A DNA stretch of 64,000 nucleotides from JAWHQP01 sp032586195 (GCA_032586195.1 JAWHQP010000003.1:245955-309954); one strand, 5' to 3'; positions 25,410 to 34,712 are shown, counted from the stretch's first letter. Program-made: numbers and translations. Notes: generated by a model from the sequence alone, not told the origin.

Positions 25410-27086
25410 CTACCCAACTAAATCCAGCATTTCCTGCGCGTTAGCGAGGGCCAAATCGGTAATTTTGCTGCCACCTAATAATCTTGCCAAGGCTTTTACG
25501 CGTTGTTGGGCGGAAAGGGCGGTCATATTGGTTTCCGTTTTGCCGTCAATTACGGATTTTTCTGCCGTGAAATGATGATGTCCGTGACAGGCTACCTGCG
25601 GAAGATGAGTCACGCAAATCACCTGGCATTTACGCCCGAGTTTACGCAATAATTTTCCTACTACATTGGCGGTGGCGCCACTGATTCCCACATCAATTTC
25701 GTCAAAAATCAAAGCAGGGACAGCACTTTGATCCGAGGTTAACACTTGAATTGCCAAGGCAATACGTGATAATTCGCCGCCCGAGGCGGTTTTACCCAAC
25801 GGCTGTGCCGATTGTCCCGGGTTACTTTGCAGGTTAAAGACCGGGTTATCGACTCCGTTACCGCTAATTTTGTCGTAATCCGCATTTAACTCAATAGAGA
25901 ATTCCGCATTTTCCATTGCCAACTGTTTAATTGCTTTCGTCACTTGCCGGGATAATTTTTCCGCCCCCTGCTGACGGCTTTGGTGTAATTCTTTGGCGGT
26001 GGCAAGCATTTGCTCGTAGGCCTGCCGTTCTTGCGCCAACAGGCTTTCTTCACTTGCGCTGAAATCTACCAGTTTTTCTAAATTTTGTTTCAATGTTTGA
26101 TGATATTGATATAAATTTTCAGGTTTGACATTATGTTTTCTAGCCAGCTGCAATGCTCGGGCTATACGTTGATCAATCTCTTCCAGCACTTGAGGATTCT
26201 GTTCAATGTGGCTTGATAAATGTTGAATTTCGCCCGCCGCTTCTTCCACCTGAATCAACGCTTCTTGCAGTAAGCTCTGTACTGAAGTATAGCGGGAATC
26301 GAGTTCCACCAAATCTTCAATATGTTGACTTGCCCGGTAAAGCAGGCTATCAACGGAAACGGTTTCGTTTTCCCGCAGCAGTTGCAAGGCGGATTGGGAA
26401 AGCGTGATGAGTTGCTCGCTGTTGGATAAACGGCGTTGTTCTTCTTCTAGCTCGGAATATTCGTTTTGTTGCAGGTTAAATTCATCAAGTTCTTTTACCT
26501 GATATTGCAACAGCTGCTTTCTCGCCTCGTTTTCAGCACATTTCTGGTTAAAGGTTTTGACTTGTTGCTGAATGGTTTTCCATGTCTGATAATTTTCCCG
26601 CATTTTGTGTAACAGCGGACCGTGAGCACAGAAATTGTCCACGATTTGCAGTTGGAATTCGCTTTTGAGCAGTAACTGAGAGGCATGCTGACCGTTAATA
26701 TGTACGAGTGCCTGCCCTAATTCTTTTAATTGTGAGGCGGCAACAGGCGTGCTGTTGATAAAGGCTTTTGAACGTCCTTCGTTATTGATGACACGACGTA
26801 AAATACACTGTTCGGGATTATCCGCATCCTGTAATTCGTTCTCAGCCAACCAACGAAGTGCGGTGCTGTTTTTGTCAATTTGAAAGGTGGCGCAGACTTC
26901 CGCTCGCTCGTGACCCTCACGCAACATGGATAACTCGGTGCGTTGTCCCAGACATAGCCCCAGTGCATCAATGGCGATTGACTTTCCCGCGCCGGTTTCT
27001 CCCGTGATAACCGACATTCCCTTGGCGAATTCAATATCCAGGTGACGAACGATGGCGAAATTGTTGATGGTAAGCTGAGTAAGCAT
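25410..27086 (-). CDS. recN: DNA repair protein RecN (SMC-like ATPase)
   Basis: This 558-residue SMC-related protein acts in double-strand break repair. The Walker A motif is GETGAGKSIAID near residue 30; the middle (about 150-370) is coiled coil; near the C-terminus are the ABC signature TASGGELSRIALAIQVL, the Walker B FDEIDVGISG and CVTHLPQVA. Length matches E. coli RecN (553). nadK lies 76 bases upstream on the same strand, as in E. coli. An uptake signal is in frame at 26856. Confidence 0.97.
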   Translation of the reverse strand: MLTQLTINNFAIVRHLDIEFAKGMSVITGETGAGKSIAIDALGLCLGQRTELSMLREGHERAEVCATFQIDKNSTALRWLAENELQDADNPEQCILRRVINNEGRSKAFINSTPVAASQLKELGQALVHINGQHASQLLLKSEFQLQIVDNFCAHGPLLHKMRENYQTWKTIQQQVKTFNQKCAENEARKQLLQYQVKELDEFNLQQNEYSELEEEQRRLSNSEQLITLSQSALQLLRENETVSVDSLLYRASQHIEDLVELDSRYTSVQSLLQEALIQVEEAAGEIQHLSSHIEQNPQVLEEIDQRIARALQLARKHNVKPENLYQYHQTLKQNLEKLVDFSASEESLLAQERQAYEQMLATAKELHQSRQQGAEKLSRQVTKAIKQLAMENAEFSIELNADYDKISGNGVDNPVFNLQSNPGQSAQPLGKTASGGELSRIALAIQVLTSDQSAVPALIFDEIDVGISGATANVVGKLLRKLGRKCQVICVTHLPQVACHGHHHFTAEKSVIDGKTETNMTALSAQQRVKALARLLGGSKITDLALANAQEMLDLVG

Positions 27087-27162
27087 GGCAAAACCCTCTT
27101 TACTGTGTTTTTATCAGTATATATATGATTTTATATACAGTAAAGATTTTTTTGCAAATGGT

Positions 27163-28074
27163 TCAAAATAATTTCTTCAACCAACCGAGCTTTGAGCCTA
27201 ACACATTGTAATAGCTATAATTATGTAAATGTAGTAAACGTAGTTTATGCGGACTTTTGACAATGTTCACTACGTCGTCGCCGGTACAGGTTAACGGAAG
27301 CTGGCTGTCGCAATTTACTTCAAGGTGTTGTGAAATATCGCCTGCAAAACTCATAGAAATTTTACTGTTGCCATCAATAACCAACGGGCGGGAAGTGAGC
27401 GTATGCGGGAACATAGGAACCAAGGCGATCGCATTTAGTTGAGGTGTGAGAATCGGACCGCCGGCGGAAAGCGAATAGGCGGTTGAACCTGTTGGCGTGG
27501 CGATAATCAAACCGTCGGAACGTTGTGAAAAAGCGAATTTATCGTCAATATATACATGATAATCTATCATATGGGCGATTTTTGCAGGGTGAACCACGGC
27601 TTCGTTGACCGCGTTGCCAGTCGCAATAATTTGCCCGTTACGTTCAATGTCGGCTTTTAATAAAAAGCGTTCTTCTACGAAAAATTCACCTTTCAGACAA
27701 GCGTCAAGCTGACTATAAGCACTTTTCGGATCAATATCGGTGAGAAAGCCGAGATTGCCGCGATTAATGCCGATAAGAGGAATATCGTATTTGCACAGCA
27801 CGCGGGCATGGCTGAGCATGTTGCCGTCGCCGCCGATAACGATCACTAATTGAGCTTGCTGACCAATAGAATCTAAATCGGCGAGATGGTTTTCAGAGAT
27901 ATTCAAAGCCTGACCGATTTCCGTTTCTATCAGTACCTGATAACCTTTTTCCAGTAACCAGTTAAAAATACTCTTATGCATTTTCAGGCTAATGTCATTG
28001 CGAGGATGACCGACAACACCAATCACGTGAAAGGAGGTGTGTAATACCTGAGCTGAATTTAACTGCATTTCCAT
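27163..28074 (-). CDS. nadK: NAD kinase
   Basis: This 303-residue enzyme phosphorylates NAD to NADP. The GGDGNMLSHAR motif, NRGNLGFLTDID, INEVVxHP-like NEAVVHPAKIAHMID and PTGSTAYSLSAGGPI are diagnostic. Two in-frame ATGs, 28074 and 28068, are equally likely starts and neither has a strong ribosome site. It is transcribed divergently from grpE with a 93-bp spacer, as in E. coli. Confidence 0.96.
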   Translation of the reverse strand: MEMQLNSAQVLHTSFHVIGVVGHPRNDISLKMHKSIFNWLLEKGYQVLIETEIGQALNISENHLADLDSIGQQAQLVIVIGGDGNMLSHARVLCKYDIPLIGINRGNLGFLTDIDPKSAYSQLDACLKGEFFVEERFLLKADIERNGQIIATGNAVNEAVVHPAKIAHMIDYHVYIDDKFAFSQRSDGLIIATPTGSTAYSLSAGGPILTPQLNAIALVPMFPHTLTSRPLVIDGNSKISMSFAGDISQHLEVNCDSQLPLTCTGDDVVNIVKSPHKLRLLHLHNYSYYNVLGSKLGWLKKLF

Positions 28075-28092
28075 CAGATTTCGCTTTTAAAA

Positions 28093-28121
28093 CTTGAATT
28101 AAGAAATTTAGCTACTATATT
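28093..28121 (+). promoter_or_regulatory. Candidate promoter of grpE
   Basis: CTTGAA (28093-28098) resembles the sigma-32 -35 box, and TATATT (28116-28121) could serve as a sigma-70 -10 at 16 bp from TTGAAT. The expected sigma-32 -10 (CCCCATNT) is not well matched, so heat-shock control is only a possibility here. Confidence 0.3.
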
Positions 28122-28167
28122 ATCACAGTAAATTCATTTTTCATTTACTTTTTGGACGGAGAAGGTC

Positions 28168-28770
28168 ATGTCAGAACAAGAAAAGAATCAAGGACAAGCT
28201 GAACAACAAACGACAGAGGAAGTTGCTCAGGCAGCAAGTACGGAAGACGCTGAAGTGAGCACGGAAAATGTAACTGAAGCGGAAGATCCTTTAGAAGATG
28301 CGATTGCCCGCGTACAAGAATTAGAAGAACAACTGGCGGAAACGGCAAAAAAAGAACAGGATTTGTTATTACGCAGCCGGGCGGAATTAGACAATATGCG
28401 CCGTCGTGCCGAGCAGGATGTGGAAAAGGCGCATAAATTCGCGCTGGAAAAATTCGCTAAGGATATTTTAAACACCATTGACAATCTCGAACGGGCCTTG
28501 GCGACACCAAGCAGTTTGGAAGATGAAGCGGTTAAAGCCTTATTTGACGGCGTTGAGCTGACCCACAAGGAATTGCTGGCAACTGTCGCCCGTTTCGGGA
28601 TTGAACCCGTGGGTGTAGTGGGCGAAACCTTCAATCCTGATGTGCATCAGGCGATTTCCATGCAGCCGACCGAAGGATTTGAAACCAATCAAATTACGGT
28701 AGTCCTGCAGAAAGGTTATTTGCTGAACGGCCGCGTTATCCGACCGGCCATGGTGATGGTCGCCGCCTGA
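28168..28770 (+). CDS. grpE: GrpE, nucleotide exchange factor of DnaK
   Basis: This 200-residue cochaperone releases ADP from DnaK. An acidic disordered N-terminus (1-45) is followed by a long coiled coil (about 48-110, RAELDNMRRRAEQDVEKAHK) and the compact beta-domain ending GYLLNGRVIRPAMVMVA. Length equals E. coli GrpE (197). GGAG precedes the ATG. A terminator of inverted uptake signals follows. Confidence 0.97.
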   Translation: MSEQEKNQGQAEQQTTEEVAQAASTEDAEVSTENVTEAEDPLEDAIARVQELEEQLAETAKKEQDLLLRSRAELDNMRRRAEQDVEKAHKFALEKFAKDILNTIDNLERALATPSSLEDEAVKALFDGVELTHKELLATVARFGIEPVGVVGETFNPDVHQAISMQPTEGFETNQITVVLQKGYLLNGRVIRPAMVMVAA

Positions 28771-28796
28771 TTGGCTGAATCCTATTAACAAGGCAT

Positions 28797-28840
28797 AAAG
28801 TGCGGTGTTGAAAATCTCAGTTTTTCAACACCGCACTTTG
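28797..28840 (+). terminator. Terminator of grpE made of inverted uptake signals
   Basis: AAAGTGCGGTGTTGAAAA (28797-28814) and its exact reverse complement (28822-28839) form a perfect 18-bp stem with a 7-base loop. It begins 27 bases after the grpE stop. Confidence 0.75.
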
Positions 28841-28901
28841 TCGGAACGCCGAAAACATAACAACCACATTTCATTTTAACCGTTTTACCAAGGAGTAGGA
28901 A

Positions 28902-29177
28902 ATGAACAAAACCCCTGTCATGGATACGGAACTCAAAACGCGAGTAATGAAGCATATGATTGATGAACATCAGAAAGAGCTGCTTGCCATCGCCCGGGCC
29001 TATATTGATCCTGCGATTGATGAAGCGGCGTTTGTCGATCTGTTTGAAGAAGGCATGCTGTTGCGTACGAGCAGCGTGGATAGACAAGAGGATCATTTTG
29101 TGCCATTTGTGACGAAAGGCAGCTTTCATGAGAAAATACGTCATATCGCTATGACGGCGGTAAAGCGGCTAGGTTAA
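28902..29177 (+). CDS. Small DUF2470-like protein
   Basis: This 91-residue soluble protein has the pattern MKHMIDEHQKELLAIAR near residue 16 and ends in a basic helix. That resembles the DUF2470 domain, which is usually the C-terminal part of haem-utilisation and pyridoxamine-phosphate-oxidase-like proteins (HugZ type), here present alone. The ribosome site AAGGAG is strong. It stands between grpE and tmaR with its own terminator. The family call is by pattern only and the function is unknown. Confidence 0.7.
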   Translation: MNKTPVMDTELKTRVMKHMIDEHQKELLAIARAYIDPAIDEAAFVDLFEEGMLLRTSSVDRQEDHFVPFVTKGSFHEKIRHIAMTAVKRLG

Positions 29178-29193
29178 TTGCGGGCGGAGAATG

Positions 29194-29235
29194 AAATCGG
29201 GGCGGATGAATTGAAATCATCTGCCCCGATTTTTT
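29194..29235. terminator. Terminator between the DUF2470-like gene and tmaR
   Basis: ATCGGGGCGGATGA and its near-perfect complement TCATCTGCCCCGAT pair over 14 positions (one G-T) around a short loop and run into TTTTTT. The A-rich left flank would serve the minus-strand tmaR transcript. Confidence 0.85.
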
Positions 29236-29250
29236 ACGCAAAGGATTCAA

Positions 29251-29601
29251 TTAATTCCCTTTGGCTTCTTTTTTAAGCAATAACTCCGCATGTTCTTTAG
29301 ATTGTTCTTTCATGCGCGATTTAATGTCGCGGCGTTGTTTGGACAGCTCGGCATTGCGGATCATATAATCATCGACACGGGTTTCATAGTCGTCACGCAT
29401 GTTTTCAATAATGGCGCGAATGTCGGCGACGGACATGTCATCCTGAATATATTGATTTAAGTTATCCAGCAATAATACCCGTTTCTGATTGTCGCGGATT
29501 TTTCGGTCGTTATCACCGATATCACGCAATAATTTATTACGTTGACGATATAAACGCACATACTCTAAAACGTCTTGGAAGGATTTATTTACATTTTCCA
29601 T
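29251..29601 (-). CDS. tmaR: Pole-localiser protein TmaR (YeeX, DUF496)
   Basis: This 116-residue all-helical, coiled-coil protein matches E. coli YeeX/TmaR over its length: SFQDVLEYVRLYRQRNKLLR, IRDNQKRVLLLDNLNQYI, DDYETRVDDYMIRNAELS. In E. coli TmaR clusters at the pole and sequesters PTS Enzyme I, controlling sugar uptake. It is divergent from serC. The PTS link is of interest because dhaKLM in this window draws phosphate from the PTS. Confidence 0.92.
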   Translation of the reverse strand: MENVNKSFQDVLEYVRLYRQRNKLLRDIGDNDRKIRDNQKRVLLLDNLNQYIQDDMSVADIRAIIENMRDDYETRVDDYMIRNAELSKQRRDIKSRMKEQSKEHAELLLKKEAKGN

Positions 29602-29804
29602 GATAGTTACTCTCTTTTTGCTAAAACAATACCCCAGTAATGTAGCGGTTTTTTACTATGCAGTCAAAGCGTTAAACCAGATTTATAGTATCACGATCAA
29701 ATTTTTTATCGAATTCATGAAAATTCATTGATTCAATACGGTCAAGGTGATAAAACATAGCACTTATTCCCCTTATAAAATCATATCAATTAGGAAGTAA
29801 CATT

Positions 29805-30890
29805 ATGTCAAACGTATTTAATTTCAGTGCGGGTCCTGCCATGATGCCGCCGGCGGTATTAAAAAAAGCGCAAGAAGAATTGCTTGATTGGCGCAATCAA
29901 GGCGTATCGGTGATGGAAGTCAGCCACCGCGGCAAATATTTCATGGAATTAATTACGCAGGCAGATAAGGATTTCCGCAAACTTTATCATGTTCCCGATA
30001 ATTACAAAGTATTGTTTTTACAAGGCGGTGCGCGCGGTCAGTTTGCCGCGATTCCGATGAATCTTATCGGCGAAAAAGGCAAAGCGCTTTATTTAAACAG
30101 CGGGCATTGGTCGGCGACGGCGGCCAAAGAAGCGCGTAATTTTGCCGAAATTGACGAAATCAGCATTATTGAAGAAAAAGACGGTTTAACTGCCGTGAAA
30201 AATTTGGATTTCAGCGATATTGCCGAACAGTATGATTACGTCCATTATTGCCCGAATGAAACCATCACCGGCGTTGAAATCAATGAGATTCCGAATGTGG
30301 GCAATGCGGTATTGGTGGCGGATATGTCGTCCAATATCATGTCACGTCGGGTGGATGTTTCAAAATTCGGTCTGATTTACGCCGGCGCGCAGAAAAACCT
30401 CGGCCCGGCGGGAATTGTGATTGTGATTGTGCGTGAAGATTTAATCGGCAAGGCGCGCAAAGCCACGCCGTCCATTTGGAATTACGAAGTACAGGCAAAT
30501 GCTGATTCGATGATTAATACGCCGCCGACCTTTGCCTGGTATCTGTGTTCACTGGTGTTCAAGGATTTATTGGCAAACGGCGGCGTGGACGCAGTGGCTG
30601 CCCGCAATGTGAAAAAGGCGGAATTACTGTATCGTTACCTGGATCAAACCTCTTTCTATCACAATACCATAGCCAAACCGTTCCGTTCCATTATGAACGT
30701 CACTTTCACCACGGGCAATGATGAATTGAACGCGAAATTCGTTGCCGAAGCGACCGCCGCCGGTTTGCAAGCCTTAAAAGGCCACAAGGTATTCGGCGGC
30801 ATGCGTGCCTCCATTTATAACGCCATGCCGATTGAAGGGGTTGAAACGTTAATTGCTTTTATGAAAAAATTCGAGCGGGAAAACGCTTAA
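29805..30890 (+). CDS. serC: Phosphoserine aminotransferase
   Basis: This 361-residue PLP enzyme converts 3-phosphohydroxypyruvate to phosphoserine (serine synthesis) and also acts in pyridoxine synthesis. The N-terminal FNFSAGPAMMP, the PLP-lysine segment IYAGAQKNLGPAG and the phosphate-binding GGARGQF loop are typical. Length equals E. coli SerC (362). AGGAAG precedes the ATG. It heads serC-hisC-aroA, a Pasteurellaceae version of the E. coli serC-aroA operon. Confidence 0.97.
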   Translation: MSNVFNFSAGPAMMPPAVLKKAQEELLDWRNQGVSVMEVSHRGKYFMELITQADKDFRKLYHVPDNYKVLFLQGGARGQFAAIPMNLIGEKGKALYLNSGHWSATAAKEARNFAEIDEISIIEEKDGLTAVKNLDFSDIAEQYDYVHYCPNETITGVEINEIPNVGNAVLVADMSSNIMSRRVDVSKFGLIYAGAQKNLGPAGIVIVIVREDLIGKARKATPSIWNYEVQANADSMINTPPTFAWYLCSLVFKDLLANGGVDAVAARNVKKAELLYRYLDQTSFYHNTIAKPFRSIMNVTFTTGNDELNAKFVAEATAAGLQALKGHKVFGGMRASIYNAMPIEGVETLIAFMKKFERENA

Positions 30891-30907
30891 TTTTTGTCAT
30901 ATCGTCG

Positions 30908-30937
30908 TTGGGGCTGGTTGCCGGCCCCGTTTTTATT
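30908..30937 (+). terminator. Terminator or attenuator between serC and hisC
   Basis: GGGGCtGG TTG CCgGCCCC (30910-30928) forms a GC-rich hairpin followed by GTTTTTATTT. It begins 20 bases after the serC stop, so only part of the transcripts may continue into hisC-aroA. Confidence 0.75.
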
Positions 30938-30968
30938 TCTCTATTCGATCAAAAGTGCGGTGCTGAAA

Positions 30969-32066
30969 ATGTCATTTTTACAACTTGCCAATGAAGGCGT
31001 AAAGGGGCTTTCCCCTTATCAGGCGGGCAAACCCATTGAAGAATTGGAGCGTGAGCTCGGTATCAACAATATTATAAAACTGGCTTCTAACGAAAATCCC
31101 TTCGGTTTTCCGGCCAGCGCCAGACAGGCCATTGAACGCCGATTGGCGGATTTAACCCGTTATCCGGATGCCAACGGTTTTGAGCTAAAACAGGTAATCG
31201 GAAGAAAATTTAATCTGTCGCCGGAGCAGATTACCTTGGGCAACGGCTCGAATGATTTGCTGGAATTGATTTTTCAAACCTTTGTGAGCGAAAAAGATGA
31301 GGTAATCTTCTCCCAATATACTTTCATCGTCGCTCCTCTTGCCGCTCAGGCCCGTAATGCTAAAGCGGTAGTTATTTCCGCGATAAATTACGGGCACGAT
31401 TTAGCCGGTTTCCTGGCGGCAATCACGCCGAAAACGAAATTAATTTATATCGCTAATCCGAACAACCCGACGGGTACTTTTTTAACCGGGCAACAGCTTG
31501 CCGATTTTTTAGCTGATGTGCCGCCTCAGGTTATCGTGGTGCTGGACGAGGCTTACACGGAGTTTACCGCTGCGGAAGAACGGGTGGATTCTTTCGCCTT
31601 AGCGGCGAAATATCCGAACCTTGTCGTTACCCGCACGCTTTCCAAAGCTTATGGCCTGGCGGGTTTGCGTATCGGTTACGCTTTGTCCGATCCTGAAATC
31701 GCCGACTTATTTAATCGCGTGCGTCAGCCTTTTAACTGCAACAGTCTTGCGCTTGCGGCAGCGACAGCTGTCTTGCAGGATGATGCGTTCGTCGCTTTGG
31801 TGGCGGAGAATAACCGTACGGAATTAGCCCGTTATGAAGCGTTTTTCCGACAATATCAGCTGGACTATATCCCGTCTCGAGGCAATTTTGTCATGGTGGA
31901 TCTTAAACGGCCCGCCGCTCCGGTTTATGCCGCTTTACTACGTGAAGGCGTGATTGTCCGCCCCGTCGCGGGTTATGGTCTGCCGAATCATTTGCGTATC
32001 AGTATCGGCTTGCCGGAGGAGAATCAACGCTTATTTGATGCTTTGAAGAAAGTCTTGGCATTGTAA
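30969..32066 (+). CDS. hisC: Histidinol-phosphate aminotransferase
   Basis: This 365-residue fold-type I PLP enzyme catalyses the seventh step of histidine synthesis and may also transaminate aromatic keto acids. The PLP lysine is in RTLSKAYGLAGLRIGY, and LASNENPFG, YPDANG and IANPNNPTGT are family motifs. I start at the ATG at 30969, which gives the family N-terminus. An uptake signal (30953) sits where the ribosome site should be and no good Shine-Dalgarno is seen. Its place between serC and aroA, away from the his operon, suggests a second hisC copy, hisC2-like (inference). Confidence 0.93.
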   Translation: MSFLQLANEGVKGLSPYQAGKPIEELERELGINNIIKLASNENPFGFPASARQAIERRLADLTRYPDANGFELKQVIGRKFNLSPEQITLGNGSNDLLELIFQTFVSEKDEVIFSQYTFIVAPLAAQARNAKAVVISAINYGHDLAGFLAAITPKTKLIYIANPNNPTGTFLTGQQLADFLADVPPQVIVVLDEAYTEFTAAEERVDSFALAAKYPNLVVTRTLSKAYGLAGLRIGYALSDPEIADLFNRVRQPFNCNSLALAAATAVLQDDAFVALVAENNRTELARYEAFFRQYQLDYIPSRGNFVMVDLKRPAAPVYAALLREGVIVRPVAGYGLPNHLRISIGLPEENQRLFDALKKVLAL

Positions 32067-32108
32067 AAAATTCGATATCTTGACACCGCACTTTACAGAA
32101 CATAGTCC

Positions 32109-33416
32109 ATGGAAAAAATTACCTTAAACCCGATTTCCCGCATGGAAGGCACAGTTAACCTTCCCGGCTCAAAAAGTTTATCCAACCGCGCCTTATTGCT
32201 GGCGGCCTTGGCTAAAGGCACGACCAAAGTCACGAACCTGCTCGACAGTGATGATGTACGGCATATGCTGAATGCGCTAAAACAATTAGGCGTACGATAT
32301 CAGCTCTCCGAAGATAAATCCGTCTGTGAAATTCAAGGCTTAGGCAAAGCCTTTGAATGGCAGAGCGGTTTGGCATTGTTTTTGGGTAATGCCGGCACGG
32401 CAATGCGCCCGCTTACCGCCGCGCTTTGTTTGGCTAATCCGGATACTCGGGGTCGGCACGAAATTGTGCTGACCGGTGAACCGCGTATGAAAGAACGCCC
32501 GATCAAACATTTGATCGACGCCTTATTGCAGGCGGGGGCGGAAGTGGAATATCTGGAACAGGAAGGCTATCCGCCGGTGGCAATCCGCAATACGGGGCTG
32601 CGGGGCGGCGTGGTGAAAATCGATGGTTCGGTTTCTTCCCAATTTCTCACCGCGCTGCTTATGGCGGCGCCGATGGCGGAAGGGGATACGCAGATTGAGA
32701 TTATCGGCGATCTTGTTTCCAAACCCTATATCGACATCACCCTGAACATGATGAAAACTTTCGGCGTGACGGTAGAAAATCAAAACTATCGGCGATTTAT
32801 TGTTCAAGGCAGACAGCAATATCAATCGCCGCAAACCTTTTTGGTCGAAGGGGATGCCTCTTCAGCTTCCTATTTTCTGGCGGCGGGAGCGATTAAAGGC
32901 CGAGTGCGTGTGACCGGCGTAGGGAAAAACAGCATTCAGGGCGATCGCCTGTTCGCCGAGGTATTGGAAAAAATGGGGGCGAAAATCACCTGGGGCGAAG
33001 ACTATATTGAGGCGCAACAAGCCGAATTAGTCGGCGTGGATATGGACATGAACCACATTCCCGATGCCGCCATGACTATCGCCACCACCGCCCTGTTCGC
33101 TAAGGGCGAAACGGTAATCCGCAATATTTACAACTGGCGGGTGAAAGAAACGGATCGACTCACCGCTATGGCGACGGAGCTGCGCAAAGTCGGAGCGGAA
33201 GTGGAAGAAGGCGAAGATTTTATCCGTATCCGGCCGTTGCCGTTAGATCGGTTTAAAGCGGCGGAAATCGAAACCTACAACGATCACCGCATGGCGATGT
33301 GCTTTGCCCTGATTGCCTTATCCGGTACGCCGGTAACGATTTTGGATCCGAAATGCACCGCTAAAACTTTTCCGACTTTTTTCGACGAGTTTCTTAAGAT
33401 TGCAAAACTCGCTTAA
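32109..33416 (+). CDS. aroA: 3-phosphoshikimate 1-carboxyvinyltransferase (EPSP synthase)
   Basis: This 435-residue enzyme joins PEP and shikimate-3-phosphate in the aromatic pathway. LPGSKSLSNRALLLAALA, LFLGNAGTAMRPL (class I type) and GEPRMKERPI are the substrate-binding motifs, and NHIPDAAMT and DHRMAMCFAL follow. It is last in serC-hisC-aroA and is followed by a strong terminator. An uptake signal lies in the 42-base hisC-aroA gap. Confidence 0.97.
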   Translation: MEKITLNPISRMEGTVNLPGSKSLSNRALLLAALAKGTTKVTNLLDSDDVRHMLNALKQLGVRYQLSEDKSVCEIQGLGKAFEWQSGLALFLGNAGTAMRPLTAALCLANPDTRGRHEIVLTGEPRMKERPIKHLIDALLQAGAEVEYLEQEGYPPVAIRNTGLRGGVVKIDGSVSSQFLTALLMAAPMAEGDTQIEIIGDLVSKPYIDITLNMMKTFGVTVENQNYRRFIVQGRQQYQSPQTFLVEGDASSASYFLAAGAIKGRVRVTGVGKNSIQGDRLFAEVLEKMGAKITWGEDYIEAQQAELVGVDMDMNHIPDAAMTIATTALFAKGETVIRNIYNWRVKETDRLTAMATELRKVGAEVEEGEDFIRIRPLPLDRFKAAEIETYNDHRMAMCFALIALSGTPVTILDPKCTAKTFPTFFDEFLKIAKLA

Positions 33417-33450
33417 CCGACACCGCACTTTGCCGTAGCTTATGCGCGGC

Positions 33451-33486
33451 ATAAAACCCCGTCAATGTAATTTGACGGGGTTTTAT
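33451..33486. terminator. Bidirectional terminator between aroA and tyrP
   Basis: ATAAAACCCCGTCAA and TTGACGGGGTTTTAT form a perfect 15-bp stem (33451-33465 and 33472-33486) with T-runs on both strands. Confidence 0.9.
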
Positions 33487-33503
33487 ATTAAAACGGATGT
33501 TGA

Positions 33504-34712
33504 TTAACCCACCACGAACGGCAGATAACCGGCTTTAATGGCAAACGGAATTGAGGTAATGACGATACCCGCTATTAAGACAAAGAATAGAATCGTGTTA
33601 CCGCCGTTTACCCGATAAGGTAATTCCGGATGCAATTTACGTACCCGCCATACTAATGCAATCGGCAGCACGACAGCATAGAAAGCGAACATTTGTCCCG
33701 CGTAACCAAGCGCCAGCACAAAACCTTGCGGATAGAATAAAGCGAACAGCATCGGCGGCAGAAATGTGAGCAAACCCAAGGTAATACGATGTGCATTGTG
33801 ATGAAATACTCGTTTCAGTAAATCATTGATTGAATCTAACAAACCTAAGGCCACGCCCAGGAAAGAAGTAATTAGCGCCAAAGCGGAGAAGATCCGCACC
33901 ACCCAGGCGATAGTGGAACTGCCGGTAAGCTGTAAAGTTGCGTTTACAAGCCCGTTTAAGGTGGGATCGGTTTTCAGAATTTCCAGAAAAGCGGATTGCG
34001 TCAATACGCCGTGAGTGGAGAACTGCCACACAATGTAAGCGGTTAATGTAATCAGACTGCCCACAATAATGGAAAAACGAAGAGCCTTGATATTACCGCC
34101 TAAATAATTGTTTAAACTTGGAATTGAACCATGGAAACCGAATGCGGTGAAAAATACGGGACTGGCGGAGATAAATAACGCTTTGTCAATCGGCATAGCC
34201 AGTAAGTTGTTAAATTGGATTTTCGGCAATAAAAGCACGACAACTAGAGCAAACGCGGCAAGCATAATGAAGAAGAGTATTCGATTAAGCCCATCGGTAC
34301 TTTTCGTGCTAATGGTGACCACGCTGCCGAAAATGAAGGTAAAAATAATAACGGAGGTCTTTTGCCAGGATGGCTCGTTAATATTTAATGTTCCCGCGAT
34401 GAGAGAGCCTCCGCCCGTGACATAGGCCGAAAGTAAAGCGTATAAAAATACCACTAAAACCGTGGTTGAAATGATACGTCCCGCCTTGCCGTAGAATTGA
34501 GCGGATAATGAACCGATACCGACGTCATGGTCCACGGTTTGATAGATTTCTACAAACAGTAATGCGGTAAAGGTAAGTAATGCCCACAAGCACACTAATA
34601 GCAAGAAAGTGAAGCCGAATCCCATCCCGGCCGAAGTGAGAGGCATAGCCAGCATGCCGCCGCCGATCATCGTGCCGGCCACCAGTAACGTGCTGCCAAG
34701 GGTTTTATTCAT
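33504..34712 (-). CDS. tyrP: Aromatic amino acid permease (TyrP/Mtr type)
   Basis: This 402-residue inner-membrane transporter with 11 predicted helices belongs to the HAAAP family of proton symporters. The N-terminal LGSTLLVAGTMIGGGMLAMP is the signature, and the rest is closest in my recognition to TyrP, the tyrosine-specific permease; Mtr or TnaB-like specificity cannot be excluded. A TyrR box overlaps its probable -10, which supports the tyrosine assignment. It ends at the terminator shared with aroA. Confidence 0.88.
   Translation of the reverse strand: MNKTLGSTLLVAGTMIGGGMLAMPLTSAGMGFGFTFLLLVCLWALLTFTALLFVEIYQTVDHDVGIGSLSAQFYGKAGRIISTTVLVVFLYALLSAYVTGGGSLIAGTLNINEPSWQKTSVIIFTFIFGSVVTISTKSTDGLNRILFFIMLAAFALVVVLLLPKIQFNNLLAMPIDKALFISASPVFFTAFGFHGSIPSLNNYLGGNIKALRFSIIVGSLITLTAYIVWQFSTHGVLTQSAFLEILKTDPTLNGLVNATLQLTGSSTIAWVVRIFSALALITSFLGVALGLLDSINDLLKRVFHHNAHRITLGLLTFLPPMLFALFYPQGFVLALGYAGQMFAFYAVVLPIALVWRVRKLHPELPYRVNGGNTILFFVLIAGIVITSIPFAIKAGYLPFVVG

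Noticed and set aside
28093..28121. Clear heat-shock (sigma-32) promoter of grpE
   Set aside because: CTTGAA is present but the CCCCATNT box is not convincing, so it is listed only as a weak candidate.
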